From Macrostomum hystrix (taxonomy: Eukaryota; Platyhelminthes; Macrostomidae), in NCBI GenBank assembly GCA_950097015.1, contig CATNEN010000025.1:4565001-4629000 (forward strand): a stretch of 64,000 nucleotides of DNA, read 5' to 3'. A model generated the notes under the pieces. The model searched no databases. It saw nothing but the letters and a program-made list of their open reading frames with translations, and was not told the DNA's origin. A program made the position numbers and the translations under genes. Positions 48,301 to 58,603 of this stretch are shown piece by piece (within the stretch, counting starts at the first letter, position 1; each line of letters opens with the position of its first letter).

Positions 48301-51300
48301 ACTGTGGTAAGTTAATTTCTATTCCAAGGAACATTTTTCTTCCGGATCGGCAAGGAAGTACGCTTTCTGACATATACCGGTATTTTAGTTTCTACTTCTG
48401 CCGCACCGCAAACTGTCCCTAGCCCTTGACTTCCTCCATTGTGATTTCCCTTGATCCCTCGCGCTGATCCCACATATAGACTCATAGACTCATAGAATGA
48501 AAAAAATTGAAAGTGCTACACTCTATTGTTCCCGCCCAAGTTCTACTGAAATCCCAGGGTGAAACTCACTTATTAACAGCAGAAAGACCAAGCAATTTCC
48601 CCCTAGGGAAAGACCACAGGCTATTTCAAATACCCGCTGCCTACTTCACGATAGCTCCCGAACCGAATGACCGACTTTCGTGAAATTCCACATACGCTCA
48701 CACAGGTGTGTACATCTGCCCTGACTTTCTCATCGTCAGACAGTGTACATTTCACTGTGCCTTGGAGGTTGGCCCACAAGGGCGTCAATTGCACGACAAG
48801 CCCTCAAGCCTTCTCTCCGCGGCTGCGCCTCAAATAAATGTGGCCTCGCCGTAGAATCGAACTTAGGGACCTTGGTGCGAGAGGCAAACGCGTTAACCGC
48901 TCTGCCACCGACCCCCCAATAGCCAACATGGTCACATGATGAACTTTTGTGCACAGAAAACTTTACTCCGCTATTGCTGGTTTTCGCCATATCTCGACGA
49001 TGACTATGTTTGGTGATTCTGGAAGTAGTTTCATCGGACAGATAGGAAAATTTGAGCCCATGTTCTGGATTTTCATGGCAATTGGTTGAATATGTTGGGA
49101 GGTACAGAAAAAAGGATAATTTTTTTATTTATAAGTCTCCATTGGTCTTTCTTCTGCTAAATCGAAGCTACAAAATGCTTTTTAAAAAACACTTAATTTT
49201 GGCTTAAGCACTGTCACATGAAAAATTCTCCAACTGTCGATTCTACGCGACAAGCTCCCGTCAATCATTCTCAGCTTTATCAGGTCTCAGTTCCTTTTAA
49301 ATTTATCCCCATTGTTACATCGGATTTCAGTTTGGGTAAAAGTGCGCTGCAATGTTGGAATAGGGCGACCTCGAGATGATTGCACAGTACACGACAACTT
49401 AGATTTAAATCTAGGGCACTGTCCGTCTGTAAGGTGGACAGCATGTCTGTGAGGTGGACAGCATGTCTGTGGGGTGGACAGCATGTCTGTGGGGTGGACA
49501 GCATGTCTGTGGGGTGGACAGCATGTCTGTGGGGTGGACAGCATGTCTGTGAGGTGGACAGCATGTCTGTGGGGTGGACAGCATGTCTGTGAGGTGGACA
49601 GAGTGTCTGTCTGTGAGGTGGACAGAGTGTCTGTAAGGTGGACAGCATGTCTGTAAGGTGGACAGAGTGTCTGTCTGTAAGGTGGACAGCATGTCTGTAA
49701 GGTGGACAGCATGTCTGTAAGGTGGACAGCATGTCTGTAAGGTGGACAGCATGTCTGTAAGGTGGACAGAGTGTCTGTCTGTGAGGTGGACAGAGTGTCT
49801 GTAAGGTGGACAGCATGTCTGTAAGGTGGACAGAGTGTCTGTCTGTGAGGTGGACAGAGTGTCTGTAAGGTGGACAGCATGTCTGTAAGGTGGACAGAGT
49901 GTCTGTAAGGTGGACAGCATGTCTGTAAGGTGGACAGCATGTCTGTAAGGTGGACAGAGTGTCTGTCTGTGAGGTGGACAGAGTGTCTGTAAGGTGGACA
50001 GCATGTCTGTAAGGTGGACAGAGTGTCTGTCTGTGAGGTGGACAGAGTGTCTGTAAGGTGGACAGCATGTCTGTAAGGTGGACAGAGTGTCTGTAAGGTG
50101 GACAGCATGTCTGTAAGGTGGACAGCATGTCTGTAAGGTGGACAGCATGTCTGTAAGGTGGACAGAGTGTCTGTCTGTGAGGTGGACAGAGTGTCTGTAA
50201 GGTGGACAGCATGTCTGTAAGGTGGACAGAGTGTCTGTCTGTGATGTGGACAGACTGTCTGTCTGTGATGTGGTCAGTAAATTTGTGAATTTGTATTCCA
50301 ATGGGTTGGGATTTCCATAAATTGGTAATATTTCGCACATGGATTTCATTAAATTGGAGTAAAAGCAATGCACATGCAATTGGCTATGTAAGAATGTACC
50401 AAAACTTATTGCAAATGCGATTTGATATACTGGGGGGATGAGACTGGGACACACCCCGCTAACCAAACACGCCTCTATAGAGTTTGTGCTACAATATAAA
50501 TAGTTCCATAAAATATGCAAGCAATGTTGAAACATCCTCACACACGCACACATATTGTTTCTGCTATCCATTAGTCAATTTACCCTGCATGATAAAAAAT
50601 AATGGGATTTTTCCCATTTCACTGAGAGCCTAGCAGTAGAAGTAGCGGAGCAGATCAATTTGGGATTAATTGACACAAATTCATCGCTAAGCCATCTGAT
50701 TCACACTGTTACACCACTGGGTGTACACCTGGTTTAATCTAATTTCTATTTCTAAAGATTCTGTACAGTGTAGTATAAGATTAGTAACGTAATAAAATTA
50801 TTAGATTCAACGAAATAAAAATATAACTTTTAATAAAGGTGCAAGACGATTTTCTTTGTTAATATTTTAGTTTTTTTAGTTTCATTCTCACTTTGAATTT
50901 TATTACTTTGACGACAAAAATTAAGGTAATAAAACGAATGTTATTTTTATCATTCACTTAAACAATAGTAAAATGTAACTACGAATTAGGTTAAAATATA
51001 ATATTTATAGCTATAAAATAAACATAGAATTTAAATTCTAGTGAAAATCGTGCCTAAGATGATTATTTAAAAAAACAACTTGCTTACACATCTTATCGTT
51101 CCCCTGTTATTTATATACTCTATATACCCGTTGCTAACGAGATAAAAAATGTGTCTCAAAGTAGACAAATAATGAAATCGCAATGTTACCTGTCTCTTTA
51201 TGAATAAGTTTGGATCGTTTCATATGACCAAATCTGGAAAATTTCAGTGTTTTTTTCGTTAACCGTCTTGAATTTCGTCGTTGAAATATTAAGTCTAGAC

Positions 51301-52718
51301 TAATCTACAGTCCATAAGCTGTATTTGGCATGCAGCAAAATGGTCACCGATATTTGAAAATCATTTTTAGACACTCCGCCAACGGAACCAGTGAAATTTT
51401 ATATCCTCTGAGATAGAATCCGCGAAGGTCTGGCGCTTTCGATTCCTGAATCCACCGTTTTCCCATTCCATTTCTGAGGAAAAGAAACTATTTTACTATT
51501 CATAGAAATTCTCGAATTCCTGAAAAAAACTTTGATGTATTACAACACATTTTTCATTGTTTTTGAATAAATTATCAAAAAACTTACGACCTTGAAACTC
51601 CTGTGTGGATTTTGAAACTCCTGTGTGTGGATTTTGAAACTCCTGTGTGGATTTTTAAACTCCTGTGTGGATTTTGAAACTCCTGTGTGGATTTTGAAAC
51701 TCCTGTGTGGATTTTGAAACTCCTATGTGGATTTTGAAACTCCGCTGTGGATTTTGAAACTCCGCTATGGATTTTGAAACTCCTGTGTGGATTTTGAAAC
51801 TCCGCTGTGGATTTTGAAACTCCTATATAGATTATGAAACTCCGCTGTGGATTTTGAAACTCCTATATGGATTTTGAAACACCTGAAGGGATTATGAAGC
51901 CTTCTGATCTTTTCAAAAACTTATGCAACACCTATGTTAGGCATTACTTTTTGAATTCTTAATTTCTGGCTAAGATTTTTACAAACGAATTAGGCACTCA
52001 GAGCCAATGGGCTTGTCACCGCTGTGTATCCTTTTACACTGCAGGCATTCTGTTTGGCGTAACTATGGTAATGGTGTCGCTGGCTCTTATGATGAGCGTC
52101 CTGGTCACCAACATTCACATCCGCAAGGTGACGAGCAGCGGCCCGCCGCCCTGGCCGGTCCGCCTCTTCGTCAGCCTGCTGCACTGCCGCGAGTGCCGCC
52201 GTCGGCGACGACTGGAAACCGACAGGCGACGTCGGCGGCATCGTCGATTGGCGTCGTCGGTGGCTAGCGACGCCCGGTGTCGTTTTCCGCGCTCGGTCGC
52301 CACCTCCGACCGGGAGGCGACCGGCCTGAGCAGCGCCGACGAGGAGCACCAGCAGCTCAACAGGCGGTCACTGGGAACCAACGGGGGCGCCGTCGGTGGC
52401 GTCGGAAACGGCGTCTCGACGTCGCCGGAGCAGCGTCAGCCGGCCGCGGCGCCCCGCCTGACTCGCCTGCCGAGCCACCTGTCGCTGCTTGACTACGAGT
52501 CTGGCGGTGGAGTCGACAAAGAGTCTGCGAAGCGGCGACCGTCTTCACAGTCGCTGGCGAAGCCGCGGCCGAGCGAACTGTCGGACGCCTGCATTTGCGA
52601 GAGTCCGGAGGCCTGGGTGGCGATGGCTCGATCAACCGACAGGGCCATGTTTTGGCTGTTTCTAGTGTCTAGCTTCGCTGTTATGGCGGCCATCTATTGG
52701 CAGGTGCCAGAATATTAG
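39315..52718 (+). CDS. Nicotinic acetylcholine receptor alpha-type subunit, seven exons, about 579 aa
   Basis: Exons: 39315-39471, 39966-40144, 41929-41973, 43128-43237, 47216-47459, 47886-48216, 52045-52718; all junctions keep frame (phases 1,0,0,2,0,1). A pentameric acetylcholine-gated channel subunit of the plasma membrane. Visible in order: signal peptide (about 1-29), YDRTSRPV and DEKHQ strands, RWTDEYLRWDP, loop A WTPD, Cys-loop C197-C211 around RYFPFDRQ, loop B SWTY, and loop C with vicinal cysteines 274-275 (YACCKEPWPDV), the alpha-subunit mark. M1 (293-317), M2 (starting GEK 321-323), M3 at the start of exon 7, a roughly 150-residue Arg/Ser-rich cytoplasmic loop, and M4 just before the end. 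M2 keeps Glu at -1' (cation selectivity) and Leu at 9', but has Asn at 2' and Glu at 4', which is unusual. The exact subunit type cannot be assigned by eye. Confidence 0.93.
39500..39952. repeat. Minisatellite, 23-bp unit, nAChR intron 1
   Basis: About 19 units of GCTGTCCAAGGGAGGACATC plus ACA; the last units change to GGGCACAATG. It begins about 30 bases after the donor and ends about 15 bases before the acceptor. Confidence 0.96.
40185..41768. repeat. Minisatellite, 42-bp unit, nAChR intron 2
   Basis: About 37 units containing GATGTAATCCTGTTCGAGTT and TAGTGTTTGTCCTGAA. Variants at one site (AATG/AAGG) follow repeating patterns, so blocks of several units were duplicated. It starts within about 45 bases of the donor. 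Confidence 0.97.
41974..42455. other. nAChR intron 3, single-copy part
   Basis: No repeat or RNA gene recognised before the pentanucleotide array begins. Confidence 0.4.
42456..43116. repeat. TATTC pentanucleotide microsatellite, nAChR intron 3
   Basis: About 130 units of TATTC with TATAT, TGTTC and CAATT interruptions. It runs to within about 12 bases of the exon 4 acceptor (GAATTGCAG), making an unusually long pyrimidine-rich tract in front of the splice site. Confidence 0.97.
43600..44478. repeat. Minisatellite, 22-bp then 16-bp units, nAChR intron 4
   Basis: The first part repeats GTGAGAGTGATAACAGATAA plus TA (22 bp) about 12 times; the second is a mixture of shorter units around GTGAGAGTGACAGATA. 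The units are visibly related, so the array evolved by shortening or replacement. Confidence 0.95.
44505..44645 (-). mobile_element. tRNA-derived repeat (family B), nAChR intron 4
   Basis: Carries ACAACTTTCAGTCCATGGAC followed by an antisense B box (GATTCGAATCCCCGACC) and a tail, as at 36295. It directly abuts the minisatellite. Confidence 0.55.
45040..45715. repeat. Minisatellite, 18-bp unit, nAChR intron 4
   Basis: About 37 units of GAGAGTGACAGAGAAGGA, alternating GACAG and GGCAG. A block of about 11 units ending in ACGGGGGAGTGA is duplicated (45076-45310 and 45311-45510). The unit shares GAGAGTGACAGA with the other array of this intron. Confidence 0.96.
45716..47215. other. nAChR intron 4, acceptor-side single-copy DNA
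   Basis: AT-rich. Short segments recur imperfectly near 46650-47060: TCCGTGTTCGATTAAAC twice, and CTAAGCGCTGATTGGCTGAT three to four times. No gene seen. Confidence 0.5.
47500..47873. repeat. Minisatellite, about 27-bp unit, nAChR intron 5
   Basis: About 13 units of AGGTCAATACCTGTCAACAG plus GAGACTA. It fills the intron from 40 bases after the donor to about 12 bases before the acceptor. Each unit contains CAACAGG, which looks like an acceptor; the one nearest exon 6 would be out of phase. Confidence 0.95.
48625..49150. repeat. Dispersed repeat, copy 2, interrupted by a SINE
   Basis: Matches 35040-35385 on both sides of an antisense family A SINE (48690-48917), which therefore inserted later. 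Unknown family, no coding capacity. Confidence 0.8.
48690..48917 (-). mobile_element. tRNA-derived SINE (family A), nAChR intron 6
   Basis: Antisense copy almost identical to 38195-38410 over the head and body (GAATCGAACTTAGGGACCTT is shared exactly) but lacking the ATT-tailed end. No clear target duplication. Confidence 0.85.
49420..50275. repeat. Minisatellite, 20-bp unit, nAChR intron 6
   Basis: About 42 units of GTAAGGTGGACAGCATGTCT with GAGTGTCTGTCT and GGGG variants arranged in recurring blocks. Every unit contains GTAAGG or GTGAGG, i.e. a donor-like sequence on the sense strand. Confidence 0.96.
50276..51590. other. nAChR intron 6, AT-rich single-copy DNA
   Basis: No gene or repeat recognised. 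Confidence 0.45.
51594..51905. repeat. Minisatellite, 20-bp unit, nAChR intron 6
   Basis: About 15 units of ATTTTGAAACTCCTGTGTGG with CCGCTGT and CCTATAT variants. Confidence 0.94.
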
Positions 52719-52794
52719 TGACAAAATCCAAATCCGTTTAGACGGAACCCCGCACCTTGACCACCCCTACGAGACCTTAACATTAACCTGTTGA

Positions 52795-53052
52795 GATCCG
52801 TTTGTCACACCTGTTGATATCCGATTGTCACACCTGTTGATATCCGATTGTCACACCTGTTGAGATCCTATTGTCACACCTGTTGAGATCCTATTGTCAC
52901 ACCTGTTGAGATCCGATTGTCACACCTGTTGAGATCCGATTGTCACACCTGTTGAGATCCGATTGTCACACCTGTTGAGATCCGATTGTCACACCTGTTG
53001 AGATCCGATTGTCACACCTGTTGAGATCCGATTGTCACACCTGTTGAGATCT
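52795..53052. repeat. Minisatellite, 23-bp unit, 3' flank of the nAChR gene
   Basis: About 11 units of CACACCTGTTGAGATCCGAT plus TGT, starting about 75 bases after the stop codon, so probably in the 3' UTR or just beyond. Confidence 0.96.
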
Positions 53053-53384
53053 AAATGTGTTTATGAGTATCCATTTTATTCTTAAAGCATTGCGCACTAG
53101 CTTGTAAATATTAAAAGCCGATTTACTGTCAGAGCACACTAAAATGCAGCGTTCTAATTTCTGTCAATCTTTATCGAATCTAGCAAAGCTTGTCCTAACA
53201 TTGAAAATTTCGACAAACAAGTCAACCTAAAGCTAAAAATTAGTTTTCGCAAAGTAAAGCACAAATATAGTATTTTTGGTGGCAATGACCTATATCTAAT
53301 TACTGGTCATAACATATTGATGCAATGATAGAATGACAATATTTATTCTTAAGGCGTTTTTAATCGTAAATGTCCCACTCTCTA
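53053..53384. other. Intergenic, nothing recognised
   Basis: AT-rich spacer. Confidence 0.4.
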
Positions 53385-53650
53385 GCAAATAATTGGTGCA
53401 CTTTCAATGTCACTCTGACAAATCATTAGTGCACTCTCAATGTCACTCTGACAAATCATTAGTGCACTCTCAATGTCACTCTGACAAATCATTAGCGCAC
53501 TCTCAATGTCACTCTGACAAATCATTAGTGCACTCTCAATGTCACTCTGACAAATCATTAGCGCACTCTCAATGTCACTCTGACAAATCATTAGCGCACT
53601 CTCAATGTCACTCTGACAAATCATTAGCGCACTCTCGATGTCAATCGGTT
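53385..53650. repeat. Minisatellite, 33-bp unit
   Basis: Eight units containing CACTCTCAATGTCACTCTGA and CAAATCATTA. The 33-bp period leaves all frames partly open. Confidence 0.95.
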
Positions 53651-54250
53651 CAATAATTTTGGATTCATTTATAAATTTTGCGCGCGCGATATTGGCTGAT
53701 TACTGAAAATTTTGACTGCTTTCACGGAAGCTTTCACACTTCGACTAGCTTTCACCTTGCTTCTGAGCACTGCTCACACATTTCTCCTTGTCCAGCTTCT
53801 TTTCTGCCAACATTTCTTTCTTACTTTCTTCCGCTGTTGTGCTCAAAGTTTTCACTGAAAGCCCGAAGCCTCAAATTCAGCTGCACTAAAAAAAATTGCT
53901 CGCATGCGTCTGGCGTGAATTGAGTTCTATTAAATAGCACGAGTGGCAATCTTAATGCAGTTCTGTACAGCCTCTGTACTTTTACTTCTGTACTGTACTC
54001 CAAACTAAATTTTGATTATGCTACTATGGTCAGTAGTGTATTTGTGCTGCTTTTTTCATTCATAAAAGTGCTTAAAACTAAGAAAATGCTAATACGAGTA
54101 ACAAGTGATTAAGATGTGCATATATGATCGAATTTATAATGTACTCGTATTTAGGCTGGAAAAAATTCTACATTGCACTGCGTCAAAACTGCGAAACAAA
54201 ATCACGTCTAGTAGTTACAATTATACATTACAATTATTGGACCTATTCCA
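53651..54250. other. Intergenic, nothing recognised
   Basis: AT-rich spacer between two arrays; short ORFs only. Confidence 0.4.
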
Positions 54251-54261
54251 AGCGCTAAAAT

Positions 54262-54838
54262 AGTCACTCAGTCACTCCGGCACTCACTAATTCACTCCGG
54301 CACTCATTCATTCACTTCGGCACTCACTAAATCACTCCGGCACTCATTAATTCACTCCGGCACTCACTAATTCACTCCGGCACTCATTAATTCACTCCGG
54401 CACTCACTAATTCACTCCGGCACTCATTAATTCACTCCGGTACTCACTCAGTCGCTCTAGCACTCACTAATTCACTCCGGCACTCACTAATTCACTCCGG
54501 CACTCACTAAGTCACTCCGGCACTCACTAAGTCACTCCGGCACTCACTCAGTCACTCCGGCACTCACTCAGTCACTCCAGCACTCACTAATTCACTCCGG
54601 CACTCACTAAGTCACTCCGGCACTCACTCAGTCACTCCGGCACTCACTCAGTCACTCCAGCATCACTAATTCACTCCGGCACTCACTCAGTCACTCCGGC
54701 ACTCACTCAGTCACTCCAGCATCACTAATTCACTCCGGCACTCACTAAGTCACTCCGGTACTCACTCAGCCACTCCGGCACTCACTATGTCACTCCGGTA
54801 CTCACTCAGCCACTCCGGCACTCACTCAGTCACTGCAC
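54262..54838. repeat. Minisatellite, 20-bp unit, overlapping the FkbM gene's stop codon
   Basis: About 29 units of CACTCACTAATTCACTCCGG with AGTCACT variants. On the minus strand the first unit contains the TGA stop of the methyltransferase gene, so the array begins in its 3' UTR. Confidence 0.96.
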
Positions 54839-56282
54839 TCGCCAGCCGTCAGTCAGCAGAGTGACATTTCTAGTCCAGAGAATCTCTCCTGGCCAGGCTT
54901 TCCAGAACTGTAGCGACAAGGGCGCGATCGGGTCGGCCCAATTTTCGGCGGTCGGCCGTGCTAGCGTGTAGGGCAGGAATTTTCGTTCGGCGAAGAACTG
55001 CAATAGGCGAGCCGCCATGTCGGGCCTAGTGGTGGCCAGGCCACTCCATTCCATCAAGACCATGGGCACTCTGTAGGTGTTGAATAGCTTCTGCCCGGTC
55101 TCCAGGGCGGTCCACTCCTGACCTTCAATGTCCAGTTTGATGAAGACAGCGCTAGCTCCAGTCAGGTGATCGCTAGCCGAGGCTGTCAACCGATCCAGTC
55201 CGATGGCGCGCGGTCGAATATCGTCGTTGGATTTGTCGTCTAGAACGACATCGGCACCGCCGACATTGCAATCAGGTGGCAAGCGTAGACCGAGCGAAGC
55301 TCCGGCCGGCTGATCGGAGACGGCGTTCCAGAACACGCGCACCAGATTTGATAGGCCATTGCTCTGCGCGGATTTGGCTAGACGCAGAGCATTCTGCGGG
55401 TGAGGGGTGGACCATTGATTTTGTAACGAAAATCATTGGTCCGTAGAGTGAGGTGGGGAAGAGTTTGGAGGGCAGGGAGTGAGGTGGGTGAAGAATCTGG
55501 GGCCAGGGAGTGAGGTGGGTGAAGAATCTGGGGCCAGGGAGTGAGGTGGGTGAAGAATCTGGGGGCAAAGGAGTGAGGTGGGTGAAGAATCTGGGGCCAG
55601 GGAGTGAGGTGGGTGAATAATTGGGGCCAGGGAGTGAGGTGGGTGAAGAATCTGGGGGCAGAGGGACAGGAAGTGAGGTGGGTGAAAAATCTGGGGCTGG
55701 GAGAGACGGAGAGTTTATGAGATTCAGAGGGGCAGAAAATGAACTCACTCGATAATTGGCATCTACGGCCAAAACCCTGCGACCTACGCGAGCTGCGCTC
55801 AGACTATATACACCGACACTACTGCCGACATCGATCAGGACGGAGTGCGGCCAGGCGCGCAGCGCCATCGTCAGGAATCGAACCCCGGCCGCCTCCCAGC
55901 TGCCGCGCCGTCGGATGCTATCAGAGATGAGGTCGCCGGGCGGGTAGACAAAGATTTTCAAAGCTGCGCCAAACGAGGGCAGCCGCAGGCGGGCCTCGGA
56001 GAAGCCTGCGAGATCCAGATGGTCGATGCGGGCCAGTCGGCATGGCTCCGGCGTCGGCCTGGCGCAGGCGGCGTCCAGCTGCGTCGGCGAGACGGGGGCG
56101 TCGGCGCCGCCGAGGCAGCGACTCAGCGGTTGTCGCGGCTCGCTCATGGCCACAAACACTGGCGCGGGATTTGAGCGCATTGTGAACAGCAGGGCTGGCA
56201 CGGTGGAGCCCAGCATCAGAGCCAGAAGCAGCAGCCGCCGGCACGGTGACAGGCCGCGAAGTCGACTTCGAAGCTGACGCAT
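54830..56282 (-). CDS. FkbM-family methyltransferase, type II membrane protein, two exons, about 365 aa
   Basis: Exons 56282-55749 and 55393-54830 join in phase 0 (GTGAGT donor, ACCCGCAG acceptor). A short basic N-terminus and a hydrophobic segment (about 16-35) predict a signal anchor, so the catalytic part would face the Golgi or ER lumen or the outside. The SAM-binding motif I is VLIDVGSSVGVYS (about 148-160), followed by an acidic AVDAN strand end. A second family hallmark, FIKLDIEGQE (about 262-271), is in exon 2, with a conserved MEW strand after it. FkbM-domain enzymes are O-methyltransferases of sugars and other small molecules; the substrate cannot be told. The ATG is 38 bases after an AG acceptor. 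The last codons and stop run into a minisatellite. Confidence 0.85.
55440..55710. repeat. Minisatellite, about 31-bp unit, FkbM gene intron
   Basis: About eight units of AGTGAGGTGGGTGAAGAATC plus TGGGGCCAGGG, with small length changes. It fills most of the 355-bp intron. Confidence 0.95.
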
Positions 56283-56320
56283 TTCGCCTTGTCGGCGACC
56301 CGTTTAGCCAGATGTACAGC

Positions 56321-57035
56321 CTGTGGGGCATGCAAAGTATGTGTACAGCTGTTCAGTCCATGGACTGTGCGGGATGTGCTAGTACCCATTTAACAACTCA
56401 ATAGACCTTAGCTTGAAAAAATTGCTTACAACCTCCCTATAGGCCCCATTGTGCACGCTGAGTGAAAGATACGAAAAAATTAAAAATAAACTTACAATTT
56501 TTTATTATCTTCAGCTGTGCCGTTACTCGTGGAGGATAAGGAAAAAAATTTCTAGTATTGTTCAAGTATACCACATGCCACAGTCTGGTGTCTTTTTCAG
56601 TCTACCACGCTGTCTGAGACAACATTTTCTCAGCAATATAACTCATTTTAATAGTCTAAGACTGCTTTGGCTGTGCTGCAGACCTATAATGATTTATACT
56701 TATTTTACCATCGTTAGACAGGAATGGACTGGGTAGTGAGAAATGCCATTACACACAGGCGTTCTCACACAATAAATACACTGCTTTTCCATGTAGTTAA
56801 TGCTCAATTCCTCAAGCCGCGGTCCTTAGAATGGCCAGCGCACAATGGCCGCTGTCACTACACTCCCCTCCCCTACTAAAGACTGGCACTTCATCATTCA
56901 AGAGGGTCTGAACAGTAGCTTGAAGAGTCTAAACAGAAACCAGTAGCAGCTGGCTGAGTAACTTTTTTAAATTAACTTCTTTTTACAAATGGTTAACATT
57001 ATACTCTACTGGTATTATCATTTTTTATCTGCACA
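56321..57035. other. Intergenic, upstream of the FkbM gene
   Basis: Includes a family B repeat fragment (about 56338-56375, TCAGTCCATGGACTG palindrome). No coding sequence recognised; the ORF at 56449-56736 has no motif. Confidence 0.45.
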
Positions 57036-57039
57036 AGAA

Positions 57040-58165
57040 TCTAACTTTCTGAATCTGTACAAGACTCTTATCTTTCTGAATCTGTACAAGACTCTTATCT
57101 TTCTGAATCTGTACGAGACTCTTATCTTTCTGAATCTGTACAAGACTCTTATCTTTCTGAATCTGTACAAGACTCTTATCTTTCTGAATCTGTACAAGAC
57201 TCTTATCTTTCTGAATCTGTACGAGACTCTTATCTTTCTGAATCTGTACAAGACTCTTATCTTTCTGAATCTGTACAAGACTCTTATCTTTCTGAATCTG
57301 TACAAGACTTGAGCTTCTGAATCTGTCGGGACTCTATTTTTCTGAATCTGTACGAGAATCAAACCCTCTGAATGTGTACAAGACTCTATTTTTCTGAATC
57401 TGTACGAGAATCAAACTCTCTGAAGTGTACAAGACTCTATTTTTCTGAATCTGTACGAGAATCAAACTCTCTGAAGTGTACAAGACTCTATTTTTCTGAA
57501 TCTGTACGAGAATCAAACTCTCTGAAGTGTACAAGACTCTATTTTTCTGAATCTGTACGAGAATCAAACTCTCTGAATGTGTACAAGACTCTTATCTTTC
57601 TGAATCTGTACAAGACTCTTATCTTTCTGAATCTGTACAATACTCTATTTTTCTGAATCTGTACGAGAATCAAACCCTCTGAATCTGTACAAGACTCTAT
57701 TTTTCTGAATCTGTACGAGACTCTATTTTTCTGAATCTGTACGAGACTCTATTTTTCTGAATCTGTACAAGACTCTATTTTTCTGAATCTGTACAATACT
57801 CTACTTTTCTGAATCTGTACAATACTCTACTTTTCTGAATCTGTACGAGAATCAAACTCTCTGAATGTGTACAAGACTCTTATCTTTCTGAATCTGTACA
57901 ATACTCTATTTTTCTGAATCTGTACAATACTCTATTTTTCTGAATCTGTACAATACTCTATTTTTCTGAATCTGTACAATACTCTATTTTTCTGAATCTG
58001 TACAAGACTCTATTTTTCTGAATCTGTACAAGACTCTATTTTTCTGAATCTGTACAAGACTCTATTTTTCTGAATCTGTACGAGAATCAAACTCTCTGAA
58101 TCTGTACAAGACTGTGTACATTCAGAACAATCTGTACAATCTGTTCTTTTTGAATCTGTACGAGT
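57040..58165. repeat. Minisatellite, about 27-bp unit, intergenic
   Basis: About 41 units of GAATCTGTACAAGACTCTTA plus TCTTTCT, with ACGAGAATCAAAC, AATACTCTATTTT and other variants; variant order repeats (57370-57560 is a four-fold block of about 56 bp). Confidence 0.96.
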
Positions 58166-58600
58166 ATAGGACACATTTTCCTAATAGTAACAATTACGTT
58201 TTAATCTCATGAAGCTCCATGTACAGAGCTCAACATTGTCGAAAGCTCACAAAGTCTGTGTGTTTACACAGCTGAAATGCGCACGTATCAGCTAGGCTAG
58301 CGCCCAAATTACAGAAGTGTAAGATGTAAAATTTGCGCAAATTCTTGTTTCGACGTGAAGTTGTTGGGGCAACAATTTTCAAGCAACAATCGAATGAAAT
58401 AGAATGCGCAACTCATCGCGGCGCAAGATAAAGCAGATAAAACTGATAAAACTGATTAACTGATAACAATAACAACTACTAATGCTACACTTAGTGCACA
58501 TTATAACACCTGTATAAGAGGTGTATTAGGTGAAAATTGTAGTTAAAAAATTAAAAGAGTCTACTTTTTAAAACACTTCAAAAAAACAAAGACCATGGTA
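58166..58600. other. Intergenic, nothing recognised
   Basis: AT-rich spacer. Confidence 0.4.
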
Positions 58601-58603
58601 GAA

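Noticed and set aside
49280-50571. 386-codon minus-strand ORF as an antisense gene
   Set aside because: Almost entirely the 20-bp array inside nAChR intron 6; the remainder shows no motif.
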